A DNA stretch of 58,471 nucleotides from Geothermobacter hydrogeniphilus. GTDB lineage: Bacteria; Desulfobacterota; Desulfuromonadia; Desulfuromonadales; Geothermobacteraceae. Positions 37,557 through 46,345 of the stretch are shown here, piece after piece. Every line of letters begins with the position of its first letter. Position 1 is the stretch's first letter. The DNA lies in the NCBI RefSeq assembly GCF_002093115.1, contig NZ_NAAD01000020.1, forward strand, positions 1-58,471. The letters are read 5' to 3'. The position numbers were made by a program, and so were the translations under genes. Under the pieces are notes generated by a model. The model saw only the letters and a list, made by a program, of their open reading frames with translations. It did no database searches and had not been told where the DNA came from.

Positions 37557-39038
37557 ATGCCGAAAAAAAAATCTGACAAGCGGACCAAACTGACCACCAA
37601 CGCCGGTGCGCCCGTGGTCGACAACCAGAACACCATGACTGCCGGCCCGCGTGGTCCGGCGCTGTTGCAGGATGTCTGGCTGCTGGAAAAGCTGGCCACT
37701 TTTGATCGTGAGGTGATTCCCGAGCGGCGCATGCATGCCAAGGGTTCCGGAGCCTATGGCACGTTTACCGTGACCCACGATATTTCCCGTTACACCCGGG
37801 CGAAGATTTTTTCCGAGGTCGGTAAAAAAACTGAAGTCTTCGTGCGTTTCTCGACCGTGGCGGGAGAACGGGGGGCGGCCGATGCTGAACGGGATATTCG
37901 CGGCTTTGCCATGAAATACTACACCGAGGAAGGCAACTGGGATCTGGTCGGCAACAATACGCCGGTTTTCTTTCTCAAGGATCCCCTGAAGTTTCCCGAC
38001 CTCAACCATGCCGTCAAGCGCGACCCGCGTACCAACCTGCGCAGTGCAAAGAACAACTGGGATTTCTGGACGCTGTTGCCGGAGGCGTTGCACCAGGTGA
38101 CGATAACCATGAGCGAGCGGGGCATTCCCCTCTCTTATCGTCACATGAACGGCTACGGCAGCCATACCTTCAGCCTGATCAATGCCGCGGGCGAGCGTTG
38201 CTGGGTCAAGTTCCACTTCAAGACCGAGCAGGGCATCAAGTGCCTGACCGACGCCGAGGCCGAAGCACTTGTCGGCCGTGACCGGGAAAGCCACCAGCGC
38301 GATCTCTACGAGAGTATCGAGAGGGGGGATTTCCCCCGCTGGAAAATGCAGATCCAGATCATGACCGATGAACAGGCGGCTGCCTGCCCTTTCAATCCCT
38401 TCGATCTGACCAAGGTCTGGCCGCACGGCGACTACCCGATGATGGATGTCGGGGTGCTTGAACTGAACCGCAATCCGGACAACTATTTTGCCGAAGTGGA
38501 ACAGGCCGCTTTCAACCCGGCCAATGTCGTCCCCGGCATCGGTTTCTCACCGGACAAGATGCTGCAGGGTCGCCTGTTCGCCTATGGTGATGCCCAGCGC
38601 TATCGGCTCGGAGTCAATCATCACCTGATTCCGGTTAATGCTTCCCGCTGTCCGTTTCACAGCTACCACCGTGACGGTGCCATGCGTGTTGACGGTAACT
38701 ACGGCAGTACCCCGGGCTATGAACCGAACAGCTACGGAGAGTGGCAGGAGCAGCCCGATTTTGCCGAGCCCCCCCTTGAACTGTCGGGCGCGGCTGCCCA
38801 CTGGAGCCACCGGGACGATGCCGGCGACGATTACAGTCAGGCCGGAGACCTGTTTCGGATGATGAATGATGCCCAGCGAGAGGCCTTGTTCGGTAATACC
38901 GCCAGGGCCATGGGCGATGCCCCGCGTGAGATCAAGATCCGCCATATCGGCAACTGTCTTCGGGCCGATCCGGACTATGGCAGGGGGGTGGCCGGAGCCA
39001 TGGGGATTCCTCTGGACGAAATTGAAAAACAGCGTTGA
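37557..39038 (+). CDS. katA: Monofunctional heme catalase
   Basis: The 493-aa small-subunit catalase dismutates H2O2. Catalytic His is in [13 protein letters not shown], Asn in [12 protein letters not shown], and the heme-ligand Tyr in [20 protein letters not shown] precedes the ATG at 37557. It has no signal peptide. Together with PerR and rubrerythrin it forms a peroxide-defence island in a probable anaerobe. Confidence 0.95.
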   Translation: MPKKKSDKRTKLTTNAGAPVVDNQNTMTAGPRGPALLQDVWLLEKLATFDREVIPERRMHAKGSGAYGTFTVTHDISRYTRAKIFSEVGKKTEVFVRFSTVAGERGAADAERDIRGFAMKYYTEEGNWDLVGNNTPVFFLKDPLKFPDLNHAVKRDPRTNLRSAKNNWDFWTLLPEALHQVTITMSERGIPLSYRHMNGYGSHTFSLINAAGERCWVKFHFKTEQGIKCLTDAEAEALVGRDRESHQRDLYESIERGDFPRWKMQIQIMTDEQAAACPFNPFDLTKVWPHGDYPMMDVGVLELNRNPDNYFAEVEQAAFNPANVVPGIGFSPDKMLQGRLFAYGDAQRYRLGVNHHLIPVNASRCPFHSYHRDGAMRVDGNYGSTPGYEPNSYGEWQEQPDFAEPPLELSGAAAHWSHRDDAGDDYSQAGDLFRMMNDAQREALFGNTARAMGDAPREIKIRHIGNCLRADPDYGRGVAGAMGIPLDEIEKQR

Positions 39039-39044
39039 CGTTTC

Positions 39045-39062
39045 GGCCCCGCTGTTGGGGCC
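39045..39062 (+). terminator. GC hairpin after the catalase gene
   Basis: GGCCCC-GCTGTT-GGGGCC lies 6 nt after the stop. No T-run follows, so it is a weak terminator candidate. Confidence 0.4.
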
Positions 39063-39066
39063 ATAT

Positions 39067-39228
39067 CCTGAATCAGCGGGTTTATGCCGGATGAAGAGTG
39101 CCGGTGCTTGATCTGAATGCGATTTTCAAAAATCTGAGGCGCACCTCCAGGTTCGCCGGTGATTTTCGGGAAGCGCAGGCAGGTCAATGATTTGCGCTGT
39201 TCGCCGGTAATAAACTCACGGATTCAGG
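39067..39228 (-). repeat. Structured repeat R2, copy C (inverted orientation)
   Basis: The 162-nt element is the reverse complement of the type at 49709 and 56077. Ends CCTGAATC and GATTCAGG pair. The central hairpin AAAATC/GATTTT encloses GGCG-ACC/GGT-CGCC, where the other copies have AGCG-ACC/GGGT-CGCT, a compensatory change. The intermediate stem is likewise re-paired (GTTTAT/ATAAAC and CCGG/CCGG instead of CCTTGTTGG/CCAACAGG). It fills the gap between catalase and rubrerythrin. The rubrerythrin -10 (TATACT, 39231) begins 2 nt after it. Confidence 0.75.
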
Positions 39229-39263
39229 ATTATACTATCCACAACCAGCAAGGAGAAGAACAG

Positions 39264-39839
39264 ATGGCATCACTCAAGGGAACCCGTACTGAAAAAAACA
39301 TTCTGACCGCATTCGCCGGTGAAAGCCAGGCCCGTAACCGCTATACCTATTTTGCCGCGCAGGCCAGGCGGGAAGGTTTCGTGCAGATCGCCGATATTTT
39401 CATTGAGACGGCGGATCAGGAAAAGGAACATGCCAAACGCCTGTTCAAGCTGCTGGAAGGCGGCGAGGTCGAGGTCACCGCCGCTTTTCCGGCGGGGGTC
39501 ATCGGTTCCACCGCCGACAACCTGAAAGAAGCCGCCGGTGGCGAGAACCACGAGCATACCGTCATGTATCCGGAATTCGCCGAGATCGCCCGTGAAGAAG
39601 GGTTTGCTGAGATCGCCGATATTTTCCAGGCGATTGCGGTGGCTGAAAAACAGCACGAAAAACGTTACCTGGCTCTGCTGGCGAATGTTGAAAACGACCG
39701 GGTCTTCAAGCGCGAAGAGACGACCGTCTGGCGTTGCCGCAACTGCGGTTACCTGCACGAGGGTTCCGGGGCCCCCGATGTCTGCCCGGCCTGTGCCCAT
39801 GCCCGGGCGCATTTCGAACTGCTGGGGGAAAATTATTAG
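39264..39839 (+). CDS. rbr: Rubrerythrin
   Basis: The 191-aa protein has an N-terminal ferritin-like di-iron domain ([47 protein letters not shown]) and a C-terminal rubredoxin domain ([12 protein letters not shown] and PDVCPACAH). It reduces hydrogen peroxide with electrons from rubredoxin-type carriers. AAGGAGAAG lies 9 nt before the ATG. R2 copy C lies directly upstream, and a short R2-like hairpin plus a terminator lies downstream. Confidence 0.95.
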   Translation: MASLKGTRTEKNILTAFAGESQARNRYTYFAAQARREGFVQIADIFIETADQEKEHAKRLFKLLEGGEVEVTAAFPAGVIGSTADNLKEAAGGENHEHTVMYPEFAEIAREEGFAEIADIFQAIAVAEKQHEKRYLALLANVENDRVFKREETTVWRCRNCGYLHEGSGAPDVCPACAHARAHFELLGENY

Positions 39840-39849
39840 CTGTCCTTGG

Positions 39850-39880
39850 CCTGAATCAGTGAATTCATCATCGATTCAGG
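39850..39880. repeat. Short R2-like hairpin after rubrerythrin
   Basis: CCTGAATCAGTGA and CGATTCAGG are the two ends of R2, separated by only a few bases. This looks like an R2 element with its interior deleted. It begins 11 nt after the rubrerythrin stop. Confidence 0.55.
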
Positions 39881-39900
39881 TCTGAGCCAGAACGGGAAAG

Positions 39901-39936
39901 CGGTGGCGGATCGGCAACGGTCCGCCACCGTCTTTT
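39901..39936 (+). terminator. Rho-independent terminator after rubrerythrin
   Basis: A perfect 10-bp stem CGGTGGCGGA/TCCGCCACCG has a 10-nt loop and is followed by TCTTTT. Confidence 0.85.
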
Positions 39937-40010
39937 CGGCGGTTCCGTAAAGCGGCAATTCCCTGTTTCAGTTATTGTAGAAGAAGATCGGTTGCTGAAA
40001 GGAGACGGGT

Positions 40011-41006
40011 ATGGGATTGCTGGTTGACGGAGTCTGGCGGGACCAATGGTACGACACCAGGTCGAACAAGGGAGCTTTCGTCCGCGCTGAGGCGCAGTTC
40101 CGCAACTGGGTGACCGCGGACGGCAGGGCCGGGCCGAGCGGCACGGGCGGGTTCCGGGCCGAGGCCGGGCGCTATCACCTCTACGTTTCCCTGGCCTGTC
40201 CCTGGGCCCACCGGACGCTGATTTTCCGCCGGCTCAAGGAGCTTCAGGACCTGGTCGGTCTTACCGTGGTTGACCCGCGGATGGGGGCCAACGGCTGGGA
40301 ACTCGGTTCAGAGGTGAGTGCTTCAGGGCCGGTCGAGGGGATTCGCTACCTGTACGAACTCTACCTGCGTGCCGTTCCCGACTACAGCGGCCGGGTCACG
40401 GTGCCGGTTCTCTGGGACCGGCAGCGGCGGACCATCGTCAATAATGAATCGTCGGAAATCATCCGCATGTTCAACAGCGCCTTCGATGCGCTGACCGGCA
40501 ACCGGGATGATTACTATCCGGTTGAACTGCGGGAGCAGATCGACGCGGTCAACCAGCGGGTCTACGCCGAGGTCAACAACGGTGTCTACCGGGTCGGCTT
40601 CGCCACCAGCCAACAGGCCTACGACGAGGCCTGTGAACGGTTGTTCGTCGCTCTCGACTGGTTGGAAGAGCGCCTCTCCGGACAACGCTATCTGCTCGGC
40701 GGCCGGATCACCGAGGCCGACTGGCGGTTGTTCACCACCCTGGTCCGCTTCGACGCCGTCTATGTCGGGCATTTCAAGGCCAACCTGCGGCGGATTGAGG
40801 ATTACCCGAACCTCTCCGGCTACCTGCGCGATCTCTACCAGCAGCCGGGCATCGCCGCGACCGTCGATTTCGACCAGATCAAGACCCACTACTACGCCAG
40901 CCATCCGACCATCAATCCGACCGGGATCATCCCCAGGGGGCCGCTGCTCGACTACGCCCGGCCGCATGACCGGGCCCGGTTCGCCGAATCCGGGTTGTTG
41001 TCCTGA
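40011..41006 (+). CDS. Glutathionyl-hydroquinone reductase-type glutathione S-transferase
   Basis: The 331-aa protein is of the Xi-class GST family (YqjG/EcM4-like). The catalytic-Cys motif SLACPWAHRTLI lies near residue 63. The C-terminal helical domain includes LGGRITEADWRLFTTLVRFD. These enzymes reduce glutathionyl-hydroquinones. A TGAAAGGAGACGGGT ribosome site precedes the ATG. Its place after the peroxide genes fits redox or quinone protection. Whether the host makes glutathione cannot be seen here. Confidence 0.88.
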   Translation: MGLLVDGVWRDQWYDTRSNKGAFVRAEAQFRNWVTADGRAGPSGTGGFRAEAGRYHLYVSLACPWAHRTLIFRRLKELQDLVGLTVVDPRMGANGWELGSEVSASGPVEGIRYLYELYLRAVPDYSGRVTVPVLWDRQRRTIVNNESSEIIRMFNSAFDALTGNRDDYYPVELREQIDAVNQRVYAEVNNGVYRVGFATSQQAYDEACERLFVALDWLEERLSGQRYLLGGRITEADWRLFTTLVRFDAVYVGHFKANLRRIEDYPNLSGYLRDLYQQPGIAATVDFDQIKTHYYASHPTINPTGIIPRGPLLDYARPHDRARFAESGLLS

Positions 41007-41157
41007 CCCGGGACAGGACTCTTGAAGCCGGCGGCATCACGGTCGGCGACAAGGTTGAGAACAGCCCGCAGATTCAAGGTATCAGGCAGTAGCCGCAACC
41101 TGCGGCAGGGGACGGTTTCACGGCTGCAGGACCGTAAGTGGACAAGGTTGTTCCCGG

Positions 41158-43029
41158 TCAGGATTGCGGGGCGCGAGAGAAGAGCGTTTTCAGTTTCAGC
41201 AACAATCCCAGGTTGCCCCGGGTCGTGTATTGTCCACTTATCAGTGCCTGTTGGCCGTCAAGTTTGCCCTGAGCGATGGCCAGCCAGACCTCCCCGGGGG
41301 TCTTGACGGTCAGTTCCGCCCGGTCCGCCGGACCCTCCCGGAAGCTGCAGCAGCCATCGGCAATGCTCAGATGGGCGATGAAGTTTTCCGCGCCACTTAC
41401 CTCGAACTGGATATTCGCCCTGAGGTCGCCCGCCATGTCCGGGTTGAAGACCCGCGGCATGCCCTCCAGCAACTCCCGACAGGTTGAGATGTTCATCCCC
41501 TCAGCCGCTTCGGGGGCTGATGTTGTTTCCGCCTGCCTGGTTTTTCCTGCCGCTCTTTCGGTCATCAGTTGGCGTATCCACTCTTCGCGCAGGCGGGTGT
41601 CAATCCGGGACTGCCGGTTGGTCTCCTGGCCGATATAGGCGTTGAAATCCCGGTAAAGACCGAGTTCCCGCCAGTGCTGGTGATCATGTTTCATGACCCC
41701 GTCCTGTTCGGTCCGCACCAGGTTGCTCATGAACTGGTAGAAACGCAGATCCTGATCCGTGGCGGGGTATCGACGGTTCTCCCGTACCGCGCGGGCCAGG
41801 TCTCCGGCCAGGTCGACAGCCCTTTGCCGAACCGCCTCTTCGCCGACGAACTCACCGGGGTTGGTTGCCATGGCGGTGAGGCTGCCGACGGAAAAGGCAC
41901 CGAAGGAACGCAGAATCTCGGCCAGGTAAGCAGCGGTGTCCGATTCTCCAAGACCGGCTGAGACGCTGACTGCCAGGCCGGGCTTCCAGTTCGGACGGGG
42001 TTTATGGCCAAGAGCCAGATTGCGGTCGATAAAGGTTTTCATCTGCGCCGTCACCTGGTGAAAATAGACTGGAGAGGCCAGGATGACACCGGCGGCGGCG
42101 AGCAGTTTCCGGGTGGTTTTCCGGTGGTCGTCATCGATCCAGCATTGGCCTTTTTCCAGGCACCAGGCGCAGCCGTGGCAATATGTGAGCTCAATCTCAG
42201 AGAGGTTGATGACCTCCAGTTCAAGGCCCTGTTCCTTGAGGGTGGGGCGCAGCATCTCCAGCATTAAAGAGGTGTTGCCGATGCCGGCATGGGGTGAGCC
42301 GTTGATGGCGACGATGGTCTGTGAATTCGACATGGGAGCCTCCTCGTCTGAAGATGATGCCTTGACGGGCACCGGTGAGAATGGTCCGGCTGGTTTTGTG
42401 CCGGAGACTGAATGGCCGGTCGAAACCGGTTCGAGGCCAAGTTTACGCTGGTAATGGGCGGGGTAGCCGCGGGTGAAAGGCAGGCCGATGCCGAGTAGCA
42501 GGGTGGCAGGAAGAATGACTCGAAACAGCAGTTCCAGAGGGCCGGCCGACAGCGCCGGCCAGATCGAGGGAATGGCGGTTGAGATGGCACAGCTGAAAAA
42601 AATCCCGGCCCAGACTCCGGTCATGTGCAGATTGATGCGTTTGAAGACCGGATGCTCCCAGACTTCAGGGGGCGCCCGTCTCCTGGCGAAGTGGGTGGTG
42701 AAGGGTTCGCCGCCCCACAACAGCGGCGCGACGGCCATGACCATGAAAATAACGTAGAGGGAGGTTTCCGGCCAGTCGGCCAGCAGCCGTCCCAGGTCGT
42801 CCGGTCGGAGCCAGAAACCGGTGACGGCCAGTCCCAGATAACAGCAGATCGCCTTCTCAAGGGCCGAGGCACGTCTGGAACGCATGAGGACTGCCAGCGA
42901 CCAAACTGCAGCCAGGAACAGTCCCAGACTGAGGGGGCGCATCAGCGACAGGGAAAAGTGGTTGACGCGTCCGAGGATGAAGAAAGAGGTCAGGGCCGCA
43001 GCCGGCATCAGTGCCGGGAGCTGCTTCAT
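41158..43029 (-). CDS. Membrane / flavodoxin-type FMN reductase / SCP2 fusion protein
   Basis: The 623-aa open frame has three parts. Residues 1-195 are a polytopic membrane segment (about six hydrophobic helices). A proline/serine-rich linker (about 200-232) leads to a NADPH-dependent FMN-reductase-like domain from residue 233 (TIVAINGSPHAGIGNTS, YCHGCAWCLEKGQCW). An SCP2 sterol-carrier-like domain starts near 512 (FIAHLSIADGCCSFREGPAD, ALISGQYTTRGNLGLLLKL). Residue 233 is a Met codon with its own Shine-Dalgarno, so a 391-aa soluble form may also be made. The gene overlaps the MerR stop by 4 nt (ATGA). Function is unknown; reduction of a lipophilic substrate at the membrane is a guess. Confidence 0.8.
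   Translation of the reverse strand: MKQLPALMPAAALTSFFILGRVNHFSLSLMRPLSLGLFLAAVWSLAVLMRSRRASALEKAICCYLGLAVTGFWLRPDDLGRLLADWPETSLYVIFMVMAVAPLLWGGEPFTTHFARRRAPPEVWEHPVFKRINLHMTGVWAGIFFSCAISTAIPSIWPALSAGPLELLFRVILPATLLLGIGLPFTRGYPAHYQRKLGLEPVSTGHSVSGTKPAGPFSPVPVKASSSDEEAPMSNSQTIVAINGSPHAGIGNTSLMLEMLRPTLKEQGLELEVINLSEIELTYCHGCAWCLEKGQCWIDDDHRKTTRKLLAAAGVILASPVYFHQVTAQMKTFIDRNLALGHKPRPNWKPGLAVSVSAGLGESDTAAYLAEILRSFGAFSVGSLTAMATNPGEFVGEEAVRQRAVDLAGDLARAVRENRRYPATDQDLRFYQFMSNLVRTEQDGVMKHDHQHWRELGLYRDFNAYIGQETNRQSRIDTRLREEWIRQLMTERAAGKTRQAETTSAPEAAEGMNISTCRELLEGMPRVFNPDMAGDLRANIQFEVSGAENFIAHLSIADGCCSFREGPADRAELTVKTPGEVWLAIAQGKLDGQQALISGQYTTRGNLGLLLKLKTLFSRAPQS
42331..42345 (-). promoter_or_regulatory. 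Internal Shine-Dalgarno and ATG inside the fusion gene
   Basis: On the minus strand GAGGAGGCTCCCATG places AGGAGG six nt before an in-frame ATG (start at 42333). The ATG sits exactly at the start of the FMN-reductase domain. This suggests either internal initiation or a recent in-frame fusion of two genes. Confidence 0.6.
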
Positions 43030-43739
43030 GACAAGAGACTTTCATCCTTGAGATTGCTGCTGGCGGCGACCCGGCGTTGGAACAGCCGGTCGATGACATA
43101 ACTGCGGGTGGCACGGGCGGCCTGCACCAGCTGCAGGGTTGCTGCAGCATCTTCGTCCGCGGGCAGAGGCCCGGTGATTCTGTTGCGCAGGGCCATCTCC
43201 CGGTCCACTATCTGTTTGCCGAGGGTGGGATAAAAGTTGATCTCTTCGGGAGTGATTCCCCGGGCCAGTCCCCGGGCATAGAGAATCCCCATGGCCAGGT
43301 CCTGCTGGTCGAAGCCCTCTCTGCTGAGCGGCAGCAAGAGCCCTGCTTTTTCGAAAGCAGCCAGCTGTTCCGGGGTCAGGCCGCTCCTCTGGCAGAAGGC
43401 CTCCCGGCCCAGCAACGGGCCATCCTGATCGCCGAAAATGGCGTGGTGCAGTTCAATGAACGGTGTGATTTCCTGTCCCTGGTCCTTGAGTTCAAGGAGT
43501 TTCCCGATCTTCTGCAACGGCAGACGATGGCGGGTTTGCAGGGTCTTGATCTGGGCCAGGCGGGGCACGCATTCGGGGGCGTAATAGGCCATGTTCGGAC
43601 TGGTTTTAACCGGTTGCGGCAGTAAGCCCTGGTCCAGGTAGTAAAGGATTGTGGATTTGGGCAGCCCGGTTTGGCGGACGAGTTCGCTCATTCGCAGGCC
43701 CGGTTGCCGGTCATGGGCGTTCTTTTTGGGTGTCGACAT
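43026..43739 (-). CDS. MerR-family transcriptional regulator
   Basis: The 237-aa protein has an N-terminal winged helix (LRMSELVRQTGLPKSTILYYLDQGLL) and a long C-terminal effector region without the Cys pattern of metal sensors. It is translationally coupled (4-nt overlap) to the membrane/flavodoxin/SCP2 gene, which it probably controls. A promoter with -35 TTTACA and -10 TAAACT lies 62 nt upstream. Confidence 0.88.
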   Translation of the reverse strand: MSTPKKNAHDRQPGLRMSELVRQTGLPKSTILYYLDQGLLPQPVKTSPNMAYYAPECVPRLAQIKTLQTRHRLPLQKIGKLLELKDQGQEITPFIELHHAIFGDQDGPLLGREAFCQRSGLTPEQLAAFEKAGLLLPLSREGFDQQDLAMGILYARGLARGITPEEINFYPTLGKQIVDREMALRNRITGPLPADEDAAATLQLVQAARATRSYVIDRLFQRRVAASSNLKDESLLS

Positions 43740-43800
43740 GGTGGTCCTTTGGGTTGGGCAGGCACTGTATGCGGCAAAGACGGTGTGTCAGCTTTCCATC

Positions 43801-43829
43801 AGTTTAGAGCGTCACTGTCAGAGTGTAAA
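43801..43829 (-). promoter_or_regulatory. Promoter of the merR-fusion operon
   Basis: On the minus strand TTTACA (43829-43824), 17 nt, then TAAACT (43806-43801). Direct repeats of CTTTACA overlap the -35, and a 17-nt spacer is normal for sigma-70. Confidence 0.5.
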
Positions 43830-43899
43830 GTGTAAAGTTGCGCTTGACACTTTTGTCGGGCGAAACGAGGTTTACAGATGACGCTCAGGGGGGCGCCTG

Positions 43900-44385
43900 T
43901 CAGTCCTGCAGGCCCAAGCTTGTCAGCCCCAGCGGCAGTGCCGTGGTCTGCTTCGCCTCGCGCAGCACGAAATTCGATTCGGCTGACTCGACGATCGGCA
44001 GATCCAGCAGTACGGAAGTGAGAAAATGTTCGTAATCCTTGATGGTCGGGACAATCACCTTGAGCTGGTAGTCGCGCCCACCGCTCAACAGCAGGCATTC
44101 CTGGACCTCGTTCCGCTCGTTGGCAAAGGATTCGAACCTCTTCTGTCCCGCCACCGATTTGTCCCGCAGGGTCACCGATGAAATCACCGTTACGCCGAGG
44201 TTGACCCGGGCGGCATCGAGCAGGGCGACCTGGCGGCGGATGATGCCGGCTTCGCGCAGCTGGCGGATGCGTCGCCAGCAGCTCGGAGCCGAGAGGTTGG
44301 CCCGGGCGGCGATTTCGGCGACCGGCAGAGTGGCGTCCTGCTGCAGGATTTCAAGGATGATGCGGTCCTGTCGATCGAGAGTCAT
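43900..44385 (-). CDS. Lrp/AsnC-family transcriptional regulator
   Basis: The 161-aa protein has an N-terminal HTH (DRIILEILQQDATLPVAEIAARANLS) and a C-terminal RAM/AsnC ligand domain (YQLKVIVPTIKDYEHFL). It is transcribed divergently from the decarboxylase-ACT pair. An A/T-rich inverted repeat lies in the shared upstream region. The natural inference is amino-acid-responsive control of the decarboxylase. Confidence 0.9.
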   Translation of the reverse strand: MTLDRQDRIILEILQQDATLPVAEIAARANLSAPSCWRRIRQLREAGIIRRQVALLDAARVNLGVTVISSVTLRDKSVAGQKRFESFANERNEVQECLLLSGGRDYQLKVIVPTIKDYEHFLTSVLLDLPIVESAESNFVLREAKQTTALPLGLTSLGLQD

Positions 44386-44412
44386 GGTAAATCCGTTCGT
44401 TAAAATAATTAT

Positions 44413-44433
44413 TTTTGAAAAATTGTATCAAAA
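44413..44433. promoter_or_regulatory. A/T-rich inverted repeat, candidate AsnC operator
   Basis: TTTTGA and TCAAAA are separated by 9 nt in an A/T-rich stretch, 27 nt upstream of the AsnC gene start. Spacing and composition fit Lrp/AsnC sites, but the match is not specific. Confidence 0.35.
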
Positions 44434-44612
44434 TAAGGGCACGTCGGCAAAATTTTGAAAAGAAATTAGCCGCTGTTCCGGATATCCTGACACCGAATTG
44501 AGTTTGTGAACTGAGGCTCGGCATGCTGCGCTGGGGTGGAACGACTTTTTTGCCCTTGGCGGCATGGGCCGGCTACGGTTCGAGAATGGAGTCAATCCCG
44601 GAAAGGTTTTTC

Positions 44613-45770
44613 ATGATGCTTGCCGATGACCTGAATTCTTTCCCGACGGTCCCCCGACTTTCGGGGTCGGACCTGACCCGCCTGGAGCAGCTGCTCGCCA
44701 ACCTTCGCGAGCGGACCGGAACCTTTCTCGGCTACCCGGTGGCCAAGGACTTCGACTGCAGCGCCCTGGCGCCCTTTCTGGATTTGCCGCTGAACAATCT
44801 CGGCGATCCCTTCGCGCCGAGTACCTACCAGGTTGATTCGCGTGAATTTGAACGGGAAGTGGTAGCTTTTGCCGCCCGGCTGCTGCGGGCCGAAGAGGAC
44901 AGCTGGTGGGGGTACGTCGGCAATGGCGGCAGCGAAGGGAATCTCTACGGGCTCTATCTGGCGCGGGAACTGTTTCCGCAGGGGATGGTCTACTTCTCCC
45001 AGGGAACCCATTACAGCGTCAGCAAGAATCTCCATCTGCTCGGCATGCGGCATATCATGATCCGCTCTCAGGCCAGTGGTGAGATCGATTATGAGGATCT
45101 GCGCGAGACTTTGCGGGTGCATCGTGATGTGGTGCCGATCATGTTTGCCAATATCGGGACCACCATGACCGAGGGCAAGGATGATATCGGCAGGATCCGC
45201 CGGATTTTCCAGGAACTGGCCATCAGCCGGTTCTATATTCACAGCGACGCCGCACTCTGCGGTTTCATCGCTCCGTTTCTGAAACCGCGTCCCGCCTTCG
45301 ATTTTGCCGATGGCGCCGACAGCATCTCGATCAGCGGCCACAAGTTCATCGGTTCGCCGATCCCCTGCGGCATCGTCCTGGCCCGCAAGCGTCATGTCGA
45401 ACGGATTGCCCGCTCGATTGCCTATATCGGCAATCTCGATACCACCATCAGCGGTTCGCGCAACGGTCTGACCCCGCTGATCATGTGGCTGGCGATCAGG
45501 CAGTTGGGCGAAGAGGGTTTTCGGGCGCGGGTGGCGCGCAGCCTGGAGGTGGCGGACTATGCCTGTACCCGGTTGCAGCAGGCGGGCGTGGCGGCCTGGC
45601 GCAACCCGAATGCCATCACGGTGGTTTTCCCCACTCCGGCGGAAACGGTCTGCCGGCGCTGGCAGCTGGCCAGCGCCGACGGCGCCTCGCACCTGGTGGT
45701 CCTGCCCAATGTTTCGAAGGGGCAGATCGACTGTTTTGTCGCCGACCTGGCGGCGGGGGGCTGCCGATGA
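44613..45770 (+). CDS. PLP-dependent decarboxylase, histidine-decarboxylase-like
   Basis: This is a 385-aa fold-type I group II decarboxylase. The PLP lysine is in SISGHKFIGSPIPCG; the upstream block YVGNGGSEGNLYGLYLARE and the Asp in IHSDAALCGF fit bacterial PLP histidine decarboxylases of about 380 aa. The ATG at 44613 is chosen because GGAAAGG lies 7 nt upstream; 30 upstream in-frame codons have no family character. The next gene overlaps by 4 nt. The true amino acid substrate is not certain. Confidence 0.85.
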   Translation: MMLADDLNSFPTVPRLSGSDLTRLEQLLANLRERTGTFLGYPVAKDFDCSALAPFLDLPLNNLGDPFAPSTYQVDSREFEREVVAFAARLLRAEEDSWWGYVGNGGSEGNLYGLYLARELFPQGMVYFSQGTHYSVSKNLHLLGMRHIMIRSQASGEIDYEDLRETLRVHRDVVPIMFANIGTTMTEGKDDIGRIRRIFQELAISRFYIHSDAALCGFIAPFLKPRPAFDFADGADSISISGHKFIGSPIPCGIVLARKRHVERIARSIAYIGNLDTTISGSRNGLTPLIMWLAIRQLGEEGFRARVARSLEVADYACTRLQQAGVAAWRNPNAITVVFPTPAETVCRRWQLASADGASHLVVLPNVSKGQIDCFVADLAAGGCR

Positions 45771-46165
45771 AACGGATCACGGTGATTGCCGGGGATCGCA
45801 AGGGACTGATCGCCGACCTGACCGAGCTGCTGGCGGCAGGCGGAGTCAACATCCTGACCATCAACGCCCAGTGCGCCGCGGGCAGCGCCTACCTGCGGCT
45901 ACGGGCCGAACCCTACGACCGGGCCCTGGCCCTGCTGCGGGATGCCGGATACCAGGCGGTTTCCGACCAGGTGCTGGTGCTGCGGATTCCCGACCGGCCG
46001 GGCAACCTGGCGCGGGTGGCCCGCAGACTGGCCGAACAGGGAGTGGATATCCGCGGTCTGACCATGGTGCAGCGCGACGCCGGGTTCTGCGTCGTGGCGG
46101 TCGCCACCGATGACCGGGACACGGCCCGGCAGGTTCTTCGCGAGGATGTCCTGGACATCCCCTGA
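45767..46165 (+). CDS. Double-ACT-domain protein
   Basis: The 132-aa protein consists of two ACT domains (residues about 2-66, ITVIAGDRKGLIADLTELLAAG; about 68-132, LVLRIPDRPGNLARVARRLAEQG) and nothing else. ACT pairs bind amino acids and regulate enzymes. Its ATG overlaps the decarboxylase stop (ATGA), so the two are made together. It may be an allosteric partner of the decarboxylase. Confidence 0.85.
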   Translation: MKRITVIAGDRKGLIADLTELLAAGGVNILTINAQCAAGSAYLRLRAEPYDRALALLRDAGYQAVSDQVLVLRIPDRPGNLARVARRLAEQGVDIRGLTMVQRDAGFCVVAVATDDRDTARQVLREDVLDIP

Positions 46166-46345
46166 GGTATTGACGTCCTCACCGGTTCAGGGCAGAGTTG
46201 ATGTGAAGGCGCAGAGATTGCAAAGGGGTGGGGTGAAAGTTTCTTTGCGCTCAGAGTCCCTCTGTGCTGTATTTGGTTGAGTGTCGATCCGGTGCGGATT
46301 GTCGTACCGGGGATTCTCCTGACCGGAAAGTGGACAACGGGAAAA

